Assembly: GCA_021234155.1 (NCBI GenBank)
Contig: JAJEKV010000030.1
Span: 2,974,751-3,038,750, forward strand
DNA length: 64,000 bases
Source: Isoetes taiwanensis
Lineage: Eukaryota > Streptophyta > Lycopodiopsida > Isoetales > Isoetaceae
Reading direction: 5' to 3'
Shown here piece after piece: positions 1-10,600 of the stretch (the first letter of the stretch is position 1; each line of letters begins with the position of its first letter). The notes beneath the pieces were generated by a model. It was not told the origin of the DNA. It did no database searches and saw only the letters and a program-made list of their open reading frames with translations. The position numbers and the translations under genes are program-made.

Positions 1-1407
1 TGGGAAGGCGCCACCTGCCCCAATCGATTGGCCAAGCATGGGGGTTTCCAAGTTAGGCTGTCAACCTGATCCCAATCCCTGTGTTGACTCCCCCAATTCG
101 GCCAAAGAAGGAGCAGGAGCTGAGCGCCATCATACCCCGTCGAGCAAGTCGAACCTCGTGAAGCAAAAGGCTGAATCCTCAAAGTCCCAAGAGATGGAAG
201 CGCCCCATGGTAACGAGTCCAGCCAGAACTCAGGTGGGTGGCTAGGATAGCCGTGAATTCTAGATAACGCCCTATTGGGCCTTGGTTGTGTTCAGATCTC
301 TCTGTTCTCTTTGTGTTCAATCATAGAAACTAACCCTTGATTGTTAAAGAAAGTTCTCTTTTATTCGATTCTGTTCTTACTCAAAAGGATGGATTGTTAG
401 TTCTTTGTTTAATCTTACTCAAATGAGGGGGATTACGGGGGGTAGAGACCTCTGAACCGTGTATTGTAGTATGCTCCTAGATAGCCTCAGAGAGTCCCAT
501 TAGTTGCGGCAGTGCACAAGAGCCCACCGGGTCCTAGATGCTATGGTCCGCTTAGCACGAGACAAGGAACACAAGGTGAAGTGGGGGTGGGGTCTTGCAC
601 GAACATACAAGGCTCCTGAGAGACTCCTACAAAGGAGCTAGGCCCGATGGCCGGTCCACGAGGGGGCGGTATGGGTCCGACACTCCCCGGTGTAGAGGTG
701 TGACCCGTGATGGGGCACCTTGCACTTTGAGTAGATTTAGGGTGAGTAAGTCTGCACGGATGCGGGGTCGCTGATGCGGCGATTCTCTAGCTCACCCATG
801 GAACCACCGTGGATTCGGAAGGGGACGCCCCCCGCCTTCCTCATCTGGACCGGTGTGTCATGAACCCGAGTAGGCTCAGAGGGTGATACCCCTGAGCTTG
901 CATCTCCCTGGAAGGCTATAGCGAAAGCCATAGCATGAATTGACCCATCCGCAAAGTGTGCAATGGGAGGGGCGGATGGAGTGGACAACCCTAGCCGATG
1001 TTCTATGCCACCTAACGCCATGCCAAGACTTCGGTCTGCCGATCTCTTGAGGCCCGGTTCGCCAACGATCCTCATTGAGTCCGAAAGCCGGTAGAACCCG
1101 GGTTTGGGCGTTTTCTTAGGTTTAGATACATATTCTATGCATGGTATTTGATGGATGCCCACCCTTCGTGGTGGTTATTTATGTATATTTGTGCCGTGGT
1201 GCTAACCCTTGTATTCATGCTTCCGCGACGTAGGAGTCCCATTGAAGGCGTGGGCGAATGACCCCTTCAGAAACCTTCTTTCGGGCATCATTTCATAGAT
1301 GACCAAACAGACGGAGGGCCCCGCCATGGTGGGATGATCGCCATGGGAGGGAAAGTCCTCGCATGTATACCTACGAGGGTCGGTCGATATATTCCGGGAG
1401 CGCCACA
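1..1407 (+). repeat. 5' LTR of the chromovirus (partial)
   Basis: Matches 18692-20114 along its whole length and ends in CACA at 1404-1407, directly before the primer-binding site. The first 224 bp (U3 with TATA box) are left of the window. Differences from the 3' copy are mostly short indels at CAG/CTG or CG sites, for example GAACCGTG here against GAACAGGTG there. LTR divergence is therefore a poor clock in this assembly. Short ORFs inside it are not supported as genes. Confidence 0.9.
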
Positions 1408-1424
1408 AGGTATCGAGCCATGAT
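1408..1424 (+). other. Primer-binding site, tRNA-iMet type
   Basis: Immediately after the LTR end the sequence reads AGGTATCGAGCCATG. The usual plant initiator-Met site is TGGTATCAGAGC. The match is clear apart from the first base and a missing A in CAG (CAG read as CG). The same lesion is seen at the primer site of the array element at 33-64 kb. Confidence 0.75.
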
Positions 1425-2174
1425 TTCGCTGCTCGAATTCATAGCACCGCCAAACACTAACTCGTAGTACCCACGGTAGTTAGGAGGAGGCTAAGTCAAT
1501 GTGTCGTTAGTTCTCTTTGATGTTTGGCTTGATGTTAGGTTAAGTTGAGAAATTGTAGCTTTGAAGTGGAGGGCCCAAGATTGGAGGCCTAACAGGTGTC
1601 AGTGGGTAGCTCAAATGACGAAGAGGGTGGTTCCATTGGATCTAAGGCATCGAATTACCTTAGAACAGTCCAACTCTAGGCTTAAAATGGTCAAGGGCAG
1701 GCCCAAAACAAACTTCGGTACCGCCTTTTTTGTCGCTTTGTAGTCAAGGTAGAAGAGCCAGAAATGCTGTCGGCGCCCGACCCGTCAGACCCGAGTCAAC
1801 GCGGGCCCGCCAGGTCAACTCGGGCGCCGCTTGCTTTTCGACGACTCCCAGTCGAGGCTTTAAGCACGATAATGCAACCGGGCGCCGACCAGATGTTGCG
1901 CGTATTTCCGCCGTATAATTTTTTTAATAATAAAATTTCGAAGTTAATAAGAAAAAAATTTTGAAATTTTAAAAGTTAACTGACCGTTTAACAAACCATT
2001 TCTTGTCATTTGCTTTTGCTTCCGCGCCTCCAACCGCCTGAACCGCCATCTGCCATCGCCATCAAACCTGACCTTGTTCTTCCGCCCTTGTGCCTTGCGA
2101 ATCCTAGCGCCCCCTTCGCCATCTCCTTCGCCGCCAGCGCCTCACTATCTGCCTTCTTCCACCGTAACGCTGCT
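1425..2174 (+). other. Leader of the retrotransposon, no gene seen
   Basis: Untranslated leader between the primer site and the first extra ORF. It includes an A/T-rich block at about 1915-1980 and then a C-rich block running into the ATG at 2175. The C-rich block stays open in the ORF A frame from about 2010 without an ATG, so I place the start at 2175. I see no other coding signal. Confidence 0.6.
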
Positions 2175-3407
2175 ATGGCCATCACCAAGAGCGCCCCGGA
2201 TCCATCTACCTTGAGCATCGTGGAGATCTACGCCATGATTGCCAAGCACATGGCTACCGACCCAGCTTTCATTGACATATTGCTGGATGAGCTGGTGAAC
2301 AGGTTTGAGAACAACGATAGGATTCCATATCCTATCTATCACTTCTCAGAGCCATTCTTGATCCGGCTGAACCTTCGCCAGCTCTCCTACACTATTGTTG
2401 AGCAACCTGACATGGTTATGATGCTCATCAAATTCTATCCTCCCGAGCAAGAGGGCCATACGGAGGAGGAAGATATTAGGGCAGAGGCTGACCGTGTCAG
2501 GGGTTTGGCCAGGGAAGATGATCACCGGGAGATTGAGCGGGCAGATACGGCAGCCAGGGGAAAGGAGTACAGGTACCTCGGGGACGGCTTTGCCGTCATT
2601 GATGGCAGGGCCATTGAGATTCCCCCATACCGCTGGCATGAGGGTTCCAACAGTTTTGTATGGGGAGAAATCCCCGATATCAGTATAGAATATCTGACCA
2701 CTATTCAGATAGATATGGGTCTGCGGCCACAACGGTACCAAGCTGAACTTAATCGCCATGCCGCAGCCCAGCTTTTTGCTCAGATCCAAGAAGATCTGAG
2801 GAGAGCCCGGGAAGAACGGGAGAAGCTTGAGCAGGATGAGCGGGACCGGCAAGACCAGCGGGACCACCAAGAGGGAGGTGCATCTGGGAGTGGGTCGGGC
2901 CCAAAACCGACGCATCAGACTGTTAAGCACCGGAGGAAGGGTCTAGCCCATAAGACCGGCAGCCAGTACAAAGAGAAACTAAGGACTGTCGGGGCTTTTG
3001 GGAAGAAGACAAGCTCCGACCGGAGGCAAAGAACGGTGGACAACTCCCCGACCGTTCTTGTAAGACGGTGCCAAGACCAACGGGCCACCAGAAGCCCGGG
3101 CACGGCCGAAGCCTCACCGGCATCGCCAGGCAGACCGGGCCTTGCATGAAATCCGCAAGTTCCGTGGTCTACCGAAGCTTCGATCGGGAAGCTACCCTTC
3201 CGGGAGGCCGGGTAATGAGATCGCGCACAGCTTCAAGACCGATCTCCGCTTTCCGCACCTTTTGCCATTTTGGCGCCCAAGAGGTCTGAAGCCTACTTGG
3301 TGGCACTTTTTGGTGACGCCAATCTTTGCGCTATCCACGCCAAGAGGGTCACCATAATGCCTAAGGATCTAGCCCTCGCCCGCAGGATACGGGGGGAGCA
3401 TCCTTAG
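2175..3407 (+). pseudogene. ORF A: unknown N-terminal domain fused to a histone H3 fold
   Basis: First of three ORFs between the primer site and gag. From ATG 2175 the frame is open to 3149. Codons 1-195 form an unrecognised domain. Codons 196-237 are highly charged and likely helical (repeated E/R/Q). A GASGSGSG linker follows, then a basic tail. From 3109 a histone H3 core is plain: KPHRHRQADRALHEIRKF (frame 1), GKLPFREA at about 3187-3210 (frame 2), [12 protein letters not shown] (frame 1), then [18 protein letters not shown] and [20 protein letters not shown], ending in TAG at 3405-3407 (frame 0). Canonical H3 has PHRYRPGTVALREIRK, KLPF, EIAQDFKTDLRF and [15 protein letters not shown] in the same order and spacing. 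The shifts compensate each other, and two lie at CCG or homopolymer sites. Loop 1 is H3-like rather than CENH3-like. The tail lacks the ARKS motifs. Function is unknown; if translated as one chain it would be about 410 aa. Confidence 0.85.
3109..3407 (+). other. Histone H3 fold domain within ORF A
   Basis: About 99 codons collinear with the alphaN-alpha1-loop1-alpha2-alpha3 core of histone H3. Residues kept include the alphaN REIRK-like block (HEIRKF), KLPF, FKTDLRF of loop 1, AYLVALF of alpha2, the Cys-Ala-Ile-His-Ala-Lys-Arg block and RRIRGE at the C terminus. The segment between FKTDLRF and SEAYLV has the expected length if one base is extra near 3271. Compared with plant H3, alpha2 is the most changed part. 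It is an H3 homologue by sequence; whether it enters nucleosomes cannot be told from here. Confidence 0.9.
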
Positions 3408-3605
3408 CTTACTTGCGGGAGTCCGCATTTGTAAATATTTTCTTGTGATATTTAATAGAGAAACTTTTATTTTGAATTAAAAGTTTAATGGTTTTATGTT
3501 AAAAATAAAATAAAATGCTGATGTCAGCCTCAATAAAAGGGTTTAAAAGGGGACTTTAAAAGTTATTTCAAACGTTTCTTCTCCTCTCTCCTCCCTTCTA
3601 GCGCC
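3408..3605 (+). other. AT-rich spacer between ORF A and ORF B
   Basis: About 200 bp of A/T-rich DNA with no open frame, followed by a pyrimidine run (about 3570-3600) just before the ATG at 3606. Similar spacers follow ORF B (5003-5196) and ORF C (5686-5927), giving the cassette an ORF-spacer-ORF-spacer layout. No splice or terminator signal can be asserted. Confidence 0.5.
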
Positions 3606-5002
3606 ATGGTCGCCGGCCTTCTTGCCACCGGTACCATGATGGAGAGAAATGGGATTCGCAAGTCCCTTTTCGACGACTGCCGCAGCCTTTGCTATGCCAA
3701 CGATAGACCTCCTTGCCAATATGCGCAGCAAGATCCTGATTACGGGATTCCTTGACTTCTACATGGAGGAAATGCTTCCTCTGTATTCCTCTTGGGGGAT
3801 CCTCCCCACCAGTATTTGGCGCGGAGGTAGTCCCACAGATGTTAGGGCGGGACACACACGCTTATGACGCCTTGAAGGGGAAGTCTGATGGGGTAAGCAC
3901 TTGCCGGTGGTCCAACATCGTGGGCCAGCAATATCTGGAAGTTACTTTAAGCCCTAGCCATCCTCATGGACCAATACGTTGAGGATGAAACCTTGCCTCA
4001 GAGAAGGGCAAGTCAGCCAGAGTCTTTCGAGGAGGGGATGATGAGCACATAGGTATGGGCTTACTTTTGCCCGTTGAGGCGAAATAGCTGGAGGAGTTAC
4101 CATCACGGCCGTGAACAAGCTATAGGCTTGTCGATTAGACGGCCTCCCAGTTATCTATCACCAAGGGCAAGAATACCTTCTCTTGGATGATATTATCTGG
4201 ACGTATCACATGGTGGCCGGATTTCGACGCAAGCGCAAAGACCATATACTCTACGAGCTTGCGGAGTATTGTATGGATGATTTTATCGACTTCACTTCTA
4301 CCGAGCTTCCTCCAGAGGTGCACCAGCTGCTTCAGTTCCGCCAGGAGACCATAGAGCCGGCCGAGACTTTACTACGTCTTCGGGACTTTGTGATGCAGGA
4401 GCCGGCTTCGCAGCCTTCACCCGATGCTTTCACGGCTATGGGACCTCACGTCCCAAACATCAATATGGTTGAGGTTCCCTCTGACTCAGATGATGAGGGA
4501 GAGGATTTATATCATAATCCTGCGCATAAGGAGGAGCAACAGGAGCTTAAAGAGGAAGAAGTCCCCATGGACTTGGATAAGGAAGTGGCTACATCCGAGA
4601 CCCCGCAAGGGAAGGTGCTGGGTAACCACCTCACCCGTTTCTTTTTGTCAGCCTTCCGACACGGGCAGGTCCTTTTCATAGCCCGAGATCTAGGGCCAGA
4701 GGCTGAAACTTCTTGGTGGGCCCTCCGCGTTCCTCTACACCGGCCGGCCACAAGAAAGTTCCCTATCGTGACGCTTACTTATGTACTGCATTTACGGGAT
4801 CTCGCCTCGACGCCTTGGGTCGATATTGCACCTTGATGGGCATGAAGCTCCTCACGCCGCCCCATTGGCCGTTGCCTATCCACCGGGAGGTTGCATCCGC
4901 ATGCGGCTGCCACGGTAGACCCCGGGGGTAGCGCTTATCGCGACAATCGAGCCTCCACCACCTCCTAGGACCACGGATGAAGAGGCAGGACCTAGCTCCT
5001 AG
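3606..5002 (+). pseudogene. ORF B of the 5' cassette, unknown protein, several frame breaks
   Basis: A coding-like stretch starting at ATG 3606 (MVAGLLATGTMMERNG) and moving among frames. Segments that read as protein include MPTIDLLANM and FLDFYMEEML (about 3697-3780), FGAEVVPQMLGRDTHAYDAL (about 3817-3876), LPVIYHQGQEYLLLDDIIWT (about 4143-4202), a long open part to 4836 with an acidic Ser/Asp/Glu stretch (MVEVPSDSDDEGEDLY), and DEEAGPSS before TAG at about 5000. No family is recognised. The EYLLL-acidic combination resembles the plus-strand fragment at 20940-21160. It could be an old captured host gene or a lineage-specific retroelement protein. Confidence 0.5.
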
Positions 5003-5196
5003 ACTAAATATGCTACGCAATTTTTCTTATGTACATATATATGCGTGTCAATATGAGATTTTGGATCGGCAAATGTTTTAGCCATATTGAAAAAACGGTG
5101 TACCTTACTTACTTGTTAAATACAATACCGTCTTGATAAGTATAAATGAATTGTTCTTTTTGTGCATTAAAGTTTAGAATATAGTGGAATTACAAA

Positions 5197-5685
5197 ATGT
5201 TCTCTATTCATTCCAACTATGTTGCAGAGGAGACTATTTGGGAATATGAGGAGAGGATTACCGATATGGTTAGGAGGGACGACCCCGGACCACCAGACCA
5301 GGACTATGGCCAGAGATATGGTGAATACCCAGAGTGGGATGAAGGCTATGAGATCGAACCACTGCCACCAGGGGAACCCTATGATCCTGACAAAGGACTG
5401 GAGATAGTTAACATCCTCAGGGACCGAGCTTTCAAGGATCTGAAGATGACCTTGTGCCGTACCTGGGACTATTGGAACATGAGCAGGCACGAAGCTTTCG
5501 AGGACGCCAACGACCACCTTTGGCAACTCTTCTATGCTATGCGAAGGCTTTTCAATCTTCTCGTTATCAGCCCAACGTGGGAATACCAACCAGTGATTGT
5601 CCAAGCCTGGGCACGCTATAAACTCGTTCGAGCTGTACGGGAGAGTACCCGCTACGCCATCCTATACCCCTTCGCGAACCCCTAG
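5197..5685 (+). CDS. ORF C of the 5' cassette, unknown 162-aa protein
   Basis: Intact frame from ATG 5197 to TAG 5683. The N-terminal third is acidic and rich in Asp, Glu, Pro and Tyr (for example DEGYEIEPLPPGEPYDPDKG). The C-terminal half is Trp/Arg-rich and predicted helical (TLCRTWDYWNMSRHEAFEDA, then WQLFYAMRRLFNLLV). No motif I recognise. It sits 240 bp upstream of gag and is bounded by AT-rich spacers. Its intact frame next to broken neighbours is notable. Confidence 0.5.
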   Translation: MFSIHSNYVAEETIWEYEERITDMVRRDDPGPPDQDYGQRYGEYPEWDEGYEIEPLPPGEPYDPDKGLEIVNILRDRAFKDLKMTLCRTWDYWNMSRHEAFEDANDHLWQLFYAMRRLFNLLVISPTWEYQPVIVQAWARYKLVRAVRESTRYAILYPFANP

Positions 5686-5927
5686 GCTTGGTCTCTTCCG
5701 TTATGTTTTCTTTGTTGCTGTTACGCTGTGTGCGAGTAGAACTTTAAAAGCTTCCACTGTATCATACCTACTTTTGTACCAACCCATGTAACAATCAACT
5801 TGTCATTGTACTCAACTTGGAAAAAAATAAAATATTATTTTCTGTTTGTATACTTTTTTTTGTCTCTATCAGCAAATGTATCTTAAAGGAATTGTACATT
5901 ACTGTAAATCTGCTTATATATTTATGA

Positions 5928-7073
5928 ATGCTCGCTATAGACGGTGTACGTAACGCCGCTTGGCAAACACCCTCCAACGCCAGTAGGCTGACACCTGAAC
6001 AAGAATTGATGTTAATGAAAAGGCAACTCGGCGAATTACAGGCCTATGTATTGCACACCAATCCACCGCAACAAACCCAGGAGGACGGACCAGAATTACC
6101 TCCGCGACCAATGAGTCCACCTGCACAACAGCCATCTCCCCCTAGCACTAGCCCTGTACCTGTACTAAGGAGGCCTCATGCTAAGCGTCACCGAAGTTCC
6201 TCTAAGGATAGCGCCACTTCCACACACTCAACCACTTCGGTGTCTTCTGGGTCATCGCTATCAGTCAGTGACCATGCAAAGCGTAAGGATAAGGAATACC
6301 GTAAAACCGTTGATACAGCCATAACTAGTATATGGAAGAACAGGAAGCTAGCTCAGTTTGATGGGAAATCCAGAGGCGGCTTCAATGCAGAATCCTGGTT
6401 GGACGAGATGAAGGAGTTTGGAAAATCCTATGGAATGACAGAGAAGGACACAGGAAAGGTTGCTACCACCAACCTTACCGGAGCTGCCCGTATTTGGTGG
6501 AAGGGTTATGCCAGAGCTAAGCACCTGGACAGGAGCAGGTGCAAGTTCAAAAAGTTCGCTAAGGCTTCTAAATCGCATTATGTGCCCCGTGCGCACAAAT
6601 GCCAACAGATCCAGACCTTTTACAGGTTAGAACAGAAGGGCATGTCCGTTCAGGCCTACACTGATGAATTCATGCGATTGAGGTTGTATGTACCAGGAAT
6701 GAATGAAAAGAGGGCAGTAGAGGGCTACATTGAAGGGTTGGCCCCATCCATTAAACGCATGGTTAAGGCCATAGACCCAAAATCAGTAGCAGAAGCGGAA
6801 GCTAAGGCGTTAAGCCTCGAGGAGGACACGCCAAGGAACCAGTATCCGCGACCTGCTCCTTATTCGCAGCCACGGCCGTCCACACCTTACAAACCCCGTT
6901 CGCCAAGTCCGGGGCCTTCTCAGCAGAACTCTTACAGCCGCCAGGAGAAGAAAGTCACCTTTAGCACGCCAGATAAGCAGAACAATGCCGGTAAGGAAGT
7001 TCGGAACCTCTTACAGTCCATTCCTAAAGAGGCGGAACAGCCTCACCGAGATAAGGCATGCTACAGTGTATGA
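5928..7073 (+). CDS. gag: Gag polyprotein of the chromovirus
   Basis: Open frame of 381 codons from ATG 5928. A Pro/Ser-rich N-terminal third (residues about 45-120) is followed by a Ty3/gypsy capsid region (about 140-250). Family hallmarks visible are AESWLDEMKEF, ARIWWKGYA, FYRLEQKGMSVQAYTDEFMR and VEGYIEGLAPSIKRMV. A basic, Pro-rich tail follows. The frame closes with TGA right after CYSV, at the place where a CCHC zinc knuckle usually sits; the downstream bases can be read as His and Cys codons in another frame, so the knuckle seems broken by a stop and a shift. Structural role: particle assembly and RNA packaging. Confidence 0.9.
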   Translation: MLAIDGVRNAAWQTPSNASRLTPEQELMLMKRQLGELQAYVLHTNPPQQTQEDGPELPPRPMSPPAQQPSPPSTSPVPVLRRPHAKRHRSSSKDSATSTHSTTSVSSGSSLSVSDHAKRKDKEYRKTVDTAITSIWKNRKLAQFDGKSRGGFNAESWLDEMKEFGKSYGMTEKDTGKVATTNLTGAARIWWKGYARAKHLDRSRCKFKKFAKASKSHYVPRAHKCQQIQTFYRLEQKGMSVQAYTDEFMRLRLYVPGMNEKRAVEGYIEGLAPSIKRMVKAIDPKSVAEAEAKALSLEEDTPRNQYPRPAPYSQPRPSTPYKPRSPSPGPSQQNSYSRQEKKVTFSTPDKQNNAGKEVRNLLQSIPKEAEQPHRDKACYSV

Positions 7074-7199
7074 GGCCCGGACACTTCATGCACTGTTCTT
7101 TTACGCCACGCCAGACGCCTAACTTGCCATGGCCGAATCTTTGATTGGGAAGATCCGAGTCCAATCACCCCGCCGAGGACGAGGCTCCCGAGTACATTC

Positions 7200-7680
7200 A
7201 CGGGTAAGTCTCATATTCTTGCCACTATAGAAACCGGCAACGCTGAAAGTCAGCCCCTCATTATCTCTACAATAGGCCAAGTAGACAAGAAGCCTTTCAT
7301 AATTTTGATGGATACGGGTAGTAATGCATAATTTTGCTTCCCCTAGAATGGCCCGTATTACAAACTGAAACATTGAGATCCCGACCTAAGCCGATTCACG
7401 CTTAGCCGCTGGTAAGATCGACACACTCATGGCCACCGCATTAACCTTAAAAATGCGTTCTTGCGGCACCGGTTGCCTTGGGTGCCGAAGTTAATGGACA
7501 TTGGCAAATATGATCTTATTGTTGGTATGGAGTTTTGGCATCTGCGAAGGCCAACATAGATCGGCGAGAAACGAGGTTACCTTCAACGCCGCTAATGGAG
7601 CACGCGTGACAATAAAAGGTGATCCATTCCACTCGCTATCCAAATCTATGTCAATCAAGCAGCTTAGGAAAAAGCTATAA
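7200..7680 (+). pseudogene. pol: Aspartic protease segment of pol, frame-broken
   Basis: The active-site triad is seen as ILMDTGSNA at 7302-7328 with the Asp codon at 7311, preceded by a hydrophobic strand (KKPFII). Further on, in another frame, KYDLIVGMEFW (about 7506-7538) matches the flap-to-C-terminal strand typical of retroviral-type proteases. The two parts lie in different frames, with stops between (TAA after SNA) and TAA at 7678-7680 before the RT frame. The role would be polyprotein cleavage; as written it is not translatable in one piece. Confidence 0.75.
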
Positions 7681-10600
7681 TGCCAGGATGAACTCCTTTG
7701 CCTCATTACATTTGCCTCCATTGAGTCTGACACTAAGCAGAAGCAAGTAATAGACACCTTGCCACCAGACATTGCCACCCTTTTTCGAGAGTTTAGCGAT
7801 CTTTTTCCAGATGAGATCCAGAAGCTTCCTCCTTTCAGAGGGGTAGAATGTGAAATAGCTCTAGAACCAGGCACTAAGCCTACCAGCAAGGCCCCGTACC
7901 GAATGAGTCCTCCAGAGTTAGCAGAGCTTAAGAAACAACTACACGAGCTGCTAAACTTGGGGTTTATTCGGCCTAGTGTTTCACCATTTGGCGCTCCTAT
8001 TCTTTTTGTCAAGAAGAAAGATGGCTCCTTAAGGATGTGTATTGATTATAGGCAACTCAATAAGCATACCATCAAGAATCGCTATGCTTTGCCTAGGGCA
8101 GATGATCTTATGGACTAGTTACAAGGGGCCAAATATTTCTCAAAGATTGATTTGCGCTCCGGGTACCATCAAATAAGGATAAAGGAGGAGGACATTCATA
8201 AGTCTGCTTTTCGCACCAGATATGGGCATTATGAGTTCACCGTCATGCCTTTCGGATTAACCAATGCCCCTGCAACGTTTATGCGCTTGATGAATGACAT
8301 CTTCCGCCAATACTTGGATGACTTTGTTGTTATTTTCTTTGACGACATTCTCATCTATAGTAAAACCTTGCAGCAACATGAACAACATCTTCTATTGGCT
8401 TTGCAAAAGCTAAGGCGTCATCAGCTCTTCGCCAAGTTCTCTAAATGCAAGTTTGCCACTCCCAAGGTCGACTATTTGGGGCATATTATTTCAGCAGAGG
8501 GAATTGCTACTGATCCAGCCAAGATTGAAGCAGTACAGGATTGGCCTATTCCAGGTAATGTTTCAGAAGTCAGGAGCTTCTTGGGACTCGCGAGATATTA
8601 CCAGAAATTTGTTAAGGATTTTGCAACAATTGCCGCACCTCTTACTAATCTCACAAAGCATGAGAAAGTGAAGGATTGGATGGAACATTGGAAAGCAAAA
8701 GTCCAAGTCGGCTTTCAGAAGCTCAAGGATGCTTTAACATCTGCACCGGTCCTCACTTTGCCCGATCCTGAAAAGGATAAATCGGTGGCCACTGATGCTA
8801 GTAAGATAGCTACCGGTGGGGTGCTAATGCAGGAGGGGAGAGTTGTTGCCTACGATTCAAAGAAGATGAATGATGCAGAACAGCGATACCCTACCCATGA
8901 TCAGGAGCTGCTGGCAGTTGTCCGCGCTCTCCGTATTTGGAGACACTATCTTCTTGGTAGAAGATTTTAGCTAGATACGGATCATCAGAGTCTCCGTTAT
9001 CTATCCACCCAGACAAATCTCAATCTCCGTCAGAGAAGATGGATGGAATTCCTCGAGGAATACGACTTCGAGATTGTATACAAGCCAGGGAAGCACAATG
9101 TGGTTGCGGATGCTTTATCACGTCATCCTTTGATAACCCGAACCCATTGTAACGCCATTTCCACACTCACCAGCGAGTTTGGGAAACAGATAGAACAGAC
9201 CCTGACCACAGATCCTGAATTTTGTAATGTTTGGGAAAGTTTGGGTAAAGAAGCCCGTACAGATAAAGAATGGGAAGCTTTTCGTCCATATAAGAAAGAG
9301 GGCAACTTATTATATCACAAGGATAAGTTGTGTGTTCCGGAGACTTCGGGGGTGCGCAAGCTAATTCTCCATGACACACACAACAGCCCTATAGCGGGAC
9401 ATGCGGGTTTCATGAAAACTTATTTTAAGATCCGCTCCAGCTATTTTTGGCCTTCGATGAAGAAGGATATTGCTAGGTACATCAAGCAGTGTCAGGTGTG
9501 TCAACAAACCAAGGCTGAGCAATTAAGAACTCCAGGAGAGTTGCAACCTTTGGATGTGCCCAACGCCAAGTGGGAAGTCATAACCATGGATTTTATTGTG
9601 GGCCTTCCACGCACTCTCCGTGGATATGATGCATTAATGGTAGTGGTCGACAAATTGTCAAAGATGGCTCACTTCCTGCCATGTCGCACCACGGACACCG
9701 CCTTCGACACCGCCTTGCTCTTTGCAAAAGAAATTTTCAGGTTGCACGGGATGCCGAGAGTGATTGTATCAGACAGGGATCCTAAGTTTGTAAGTGCATT
9801 CTGGAAGGACTTCTTCGCCACCATCCAGACCAAGCTTGCCATGAGTACAGCTTACCATCCTCGCATCGGATGGTCGTATTTAACGCGTGTCAATCGTATT
9901 ATCGAAGATATGCTACGAAGCTATGTATGGAGTAAACAGTCACAATGGGCGGATTATATTTATCTGGTAGAGTTCGCCTATAACAGTACAAAGCAGGAGT
10001 CTTCCAAGATGTCTCCCTTCATGATAAATTATGGCTATCAATGTCTTACTCCAGACACATGGCATAACCCTGTTTCTAAAGTGGAGGTCTCTCAACAACT
10101 CCTTTTAGAAATGCAGGCCTTGGTGGAGGAAGTTCGTGGTTACTTATTGGCGGCACGCAGTCGTCAGAAGAGTCTAGCGGATAAGCACCGAACCCCACGA
10201 GTCTTCCAGGTGGGCGAATCAGTTTGGCTTAAGATCAAAGTAAAACAAGCCAAGCTTAAAATTGGTAACTGTAAGAAGTTGGCACCCAGATGGGCTGGGC
10301 CGTTCAAGATTACTGAACGCGTGGGAGAACAAGCATATCGCTTAGACTTGCCGCCCCGCTTGAAGATCCACAAGGTCTTTCACGTGAGTCTTCTGAAACA
10401 ACACACCCCTGATCCAGAGGAGGTTTTGGATACCCCAACCCTCCTAGAAATGACTGAAGAGCAGCTGGAAATAGTGCCCGAAGCTCTTCTTGATCGAGCT
10501 TACAAACAGACCAGAAGGACTCAAATGTTGCAATACTTGGTCAAGTGGAAGCACTTACCAGTTGAAGATGCTACCTGGGTGATGAAGATAGACCTTGAGA

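Noticed and set aside
737-1408. Minus-strand ORFs in the 5' LTR
   Set aside because: The corresponding 3' LTR region does not keep the frames; the sequence is LTR.
2006-2930. Long minus-strand ORFs opposite ORF A
   Set aside because: Shadows of the plus-strand frame, which has the coherent charged helix and histone continuation.
3109-3407. CENH3 (centromeric H3) rather than H3
   Set aside because: Loop 1 keeps FKTDLRF without the longer CENH3 loop, and KRVTIMPKD and RRIRGE follow H3. The divergent tail leaves some doubt.
4640-4920. Possible histone H4 or H2A likeness near the end of ORF B
   Set aside because: Only scattered residues (RK, YVLHLRD, KK, P.R) match, with gaps. Not enough to claim a second histone, although it deserves a profile search.
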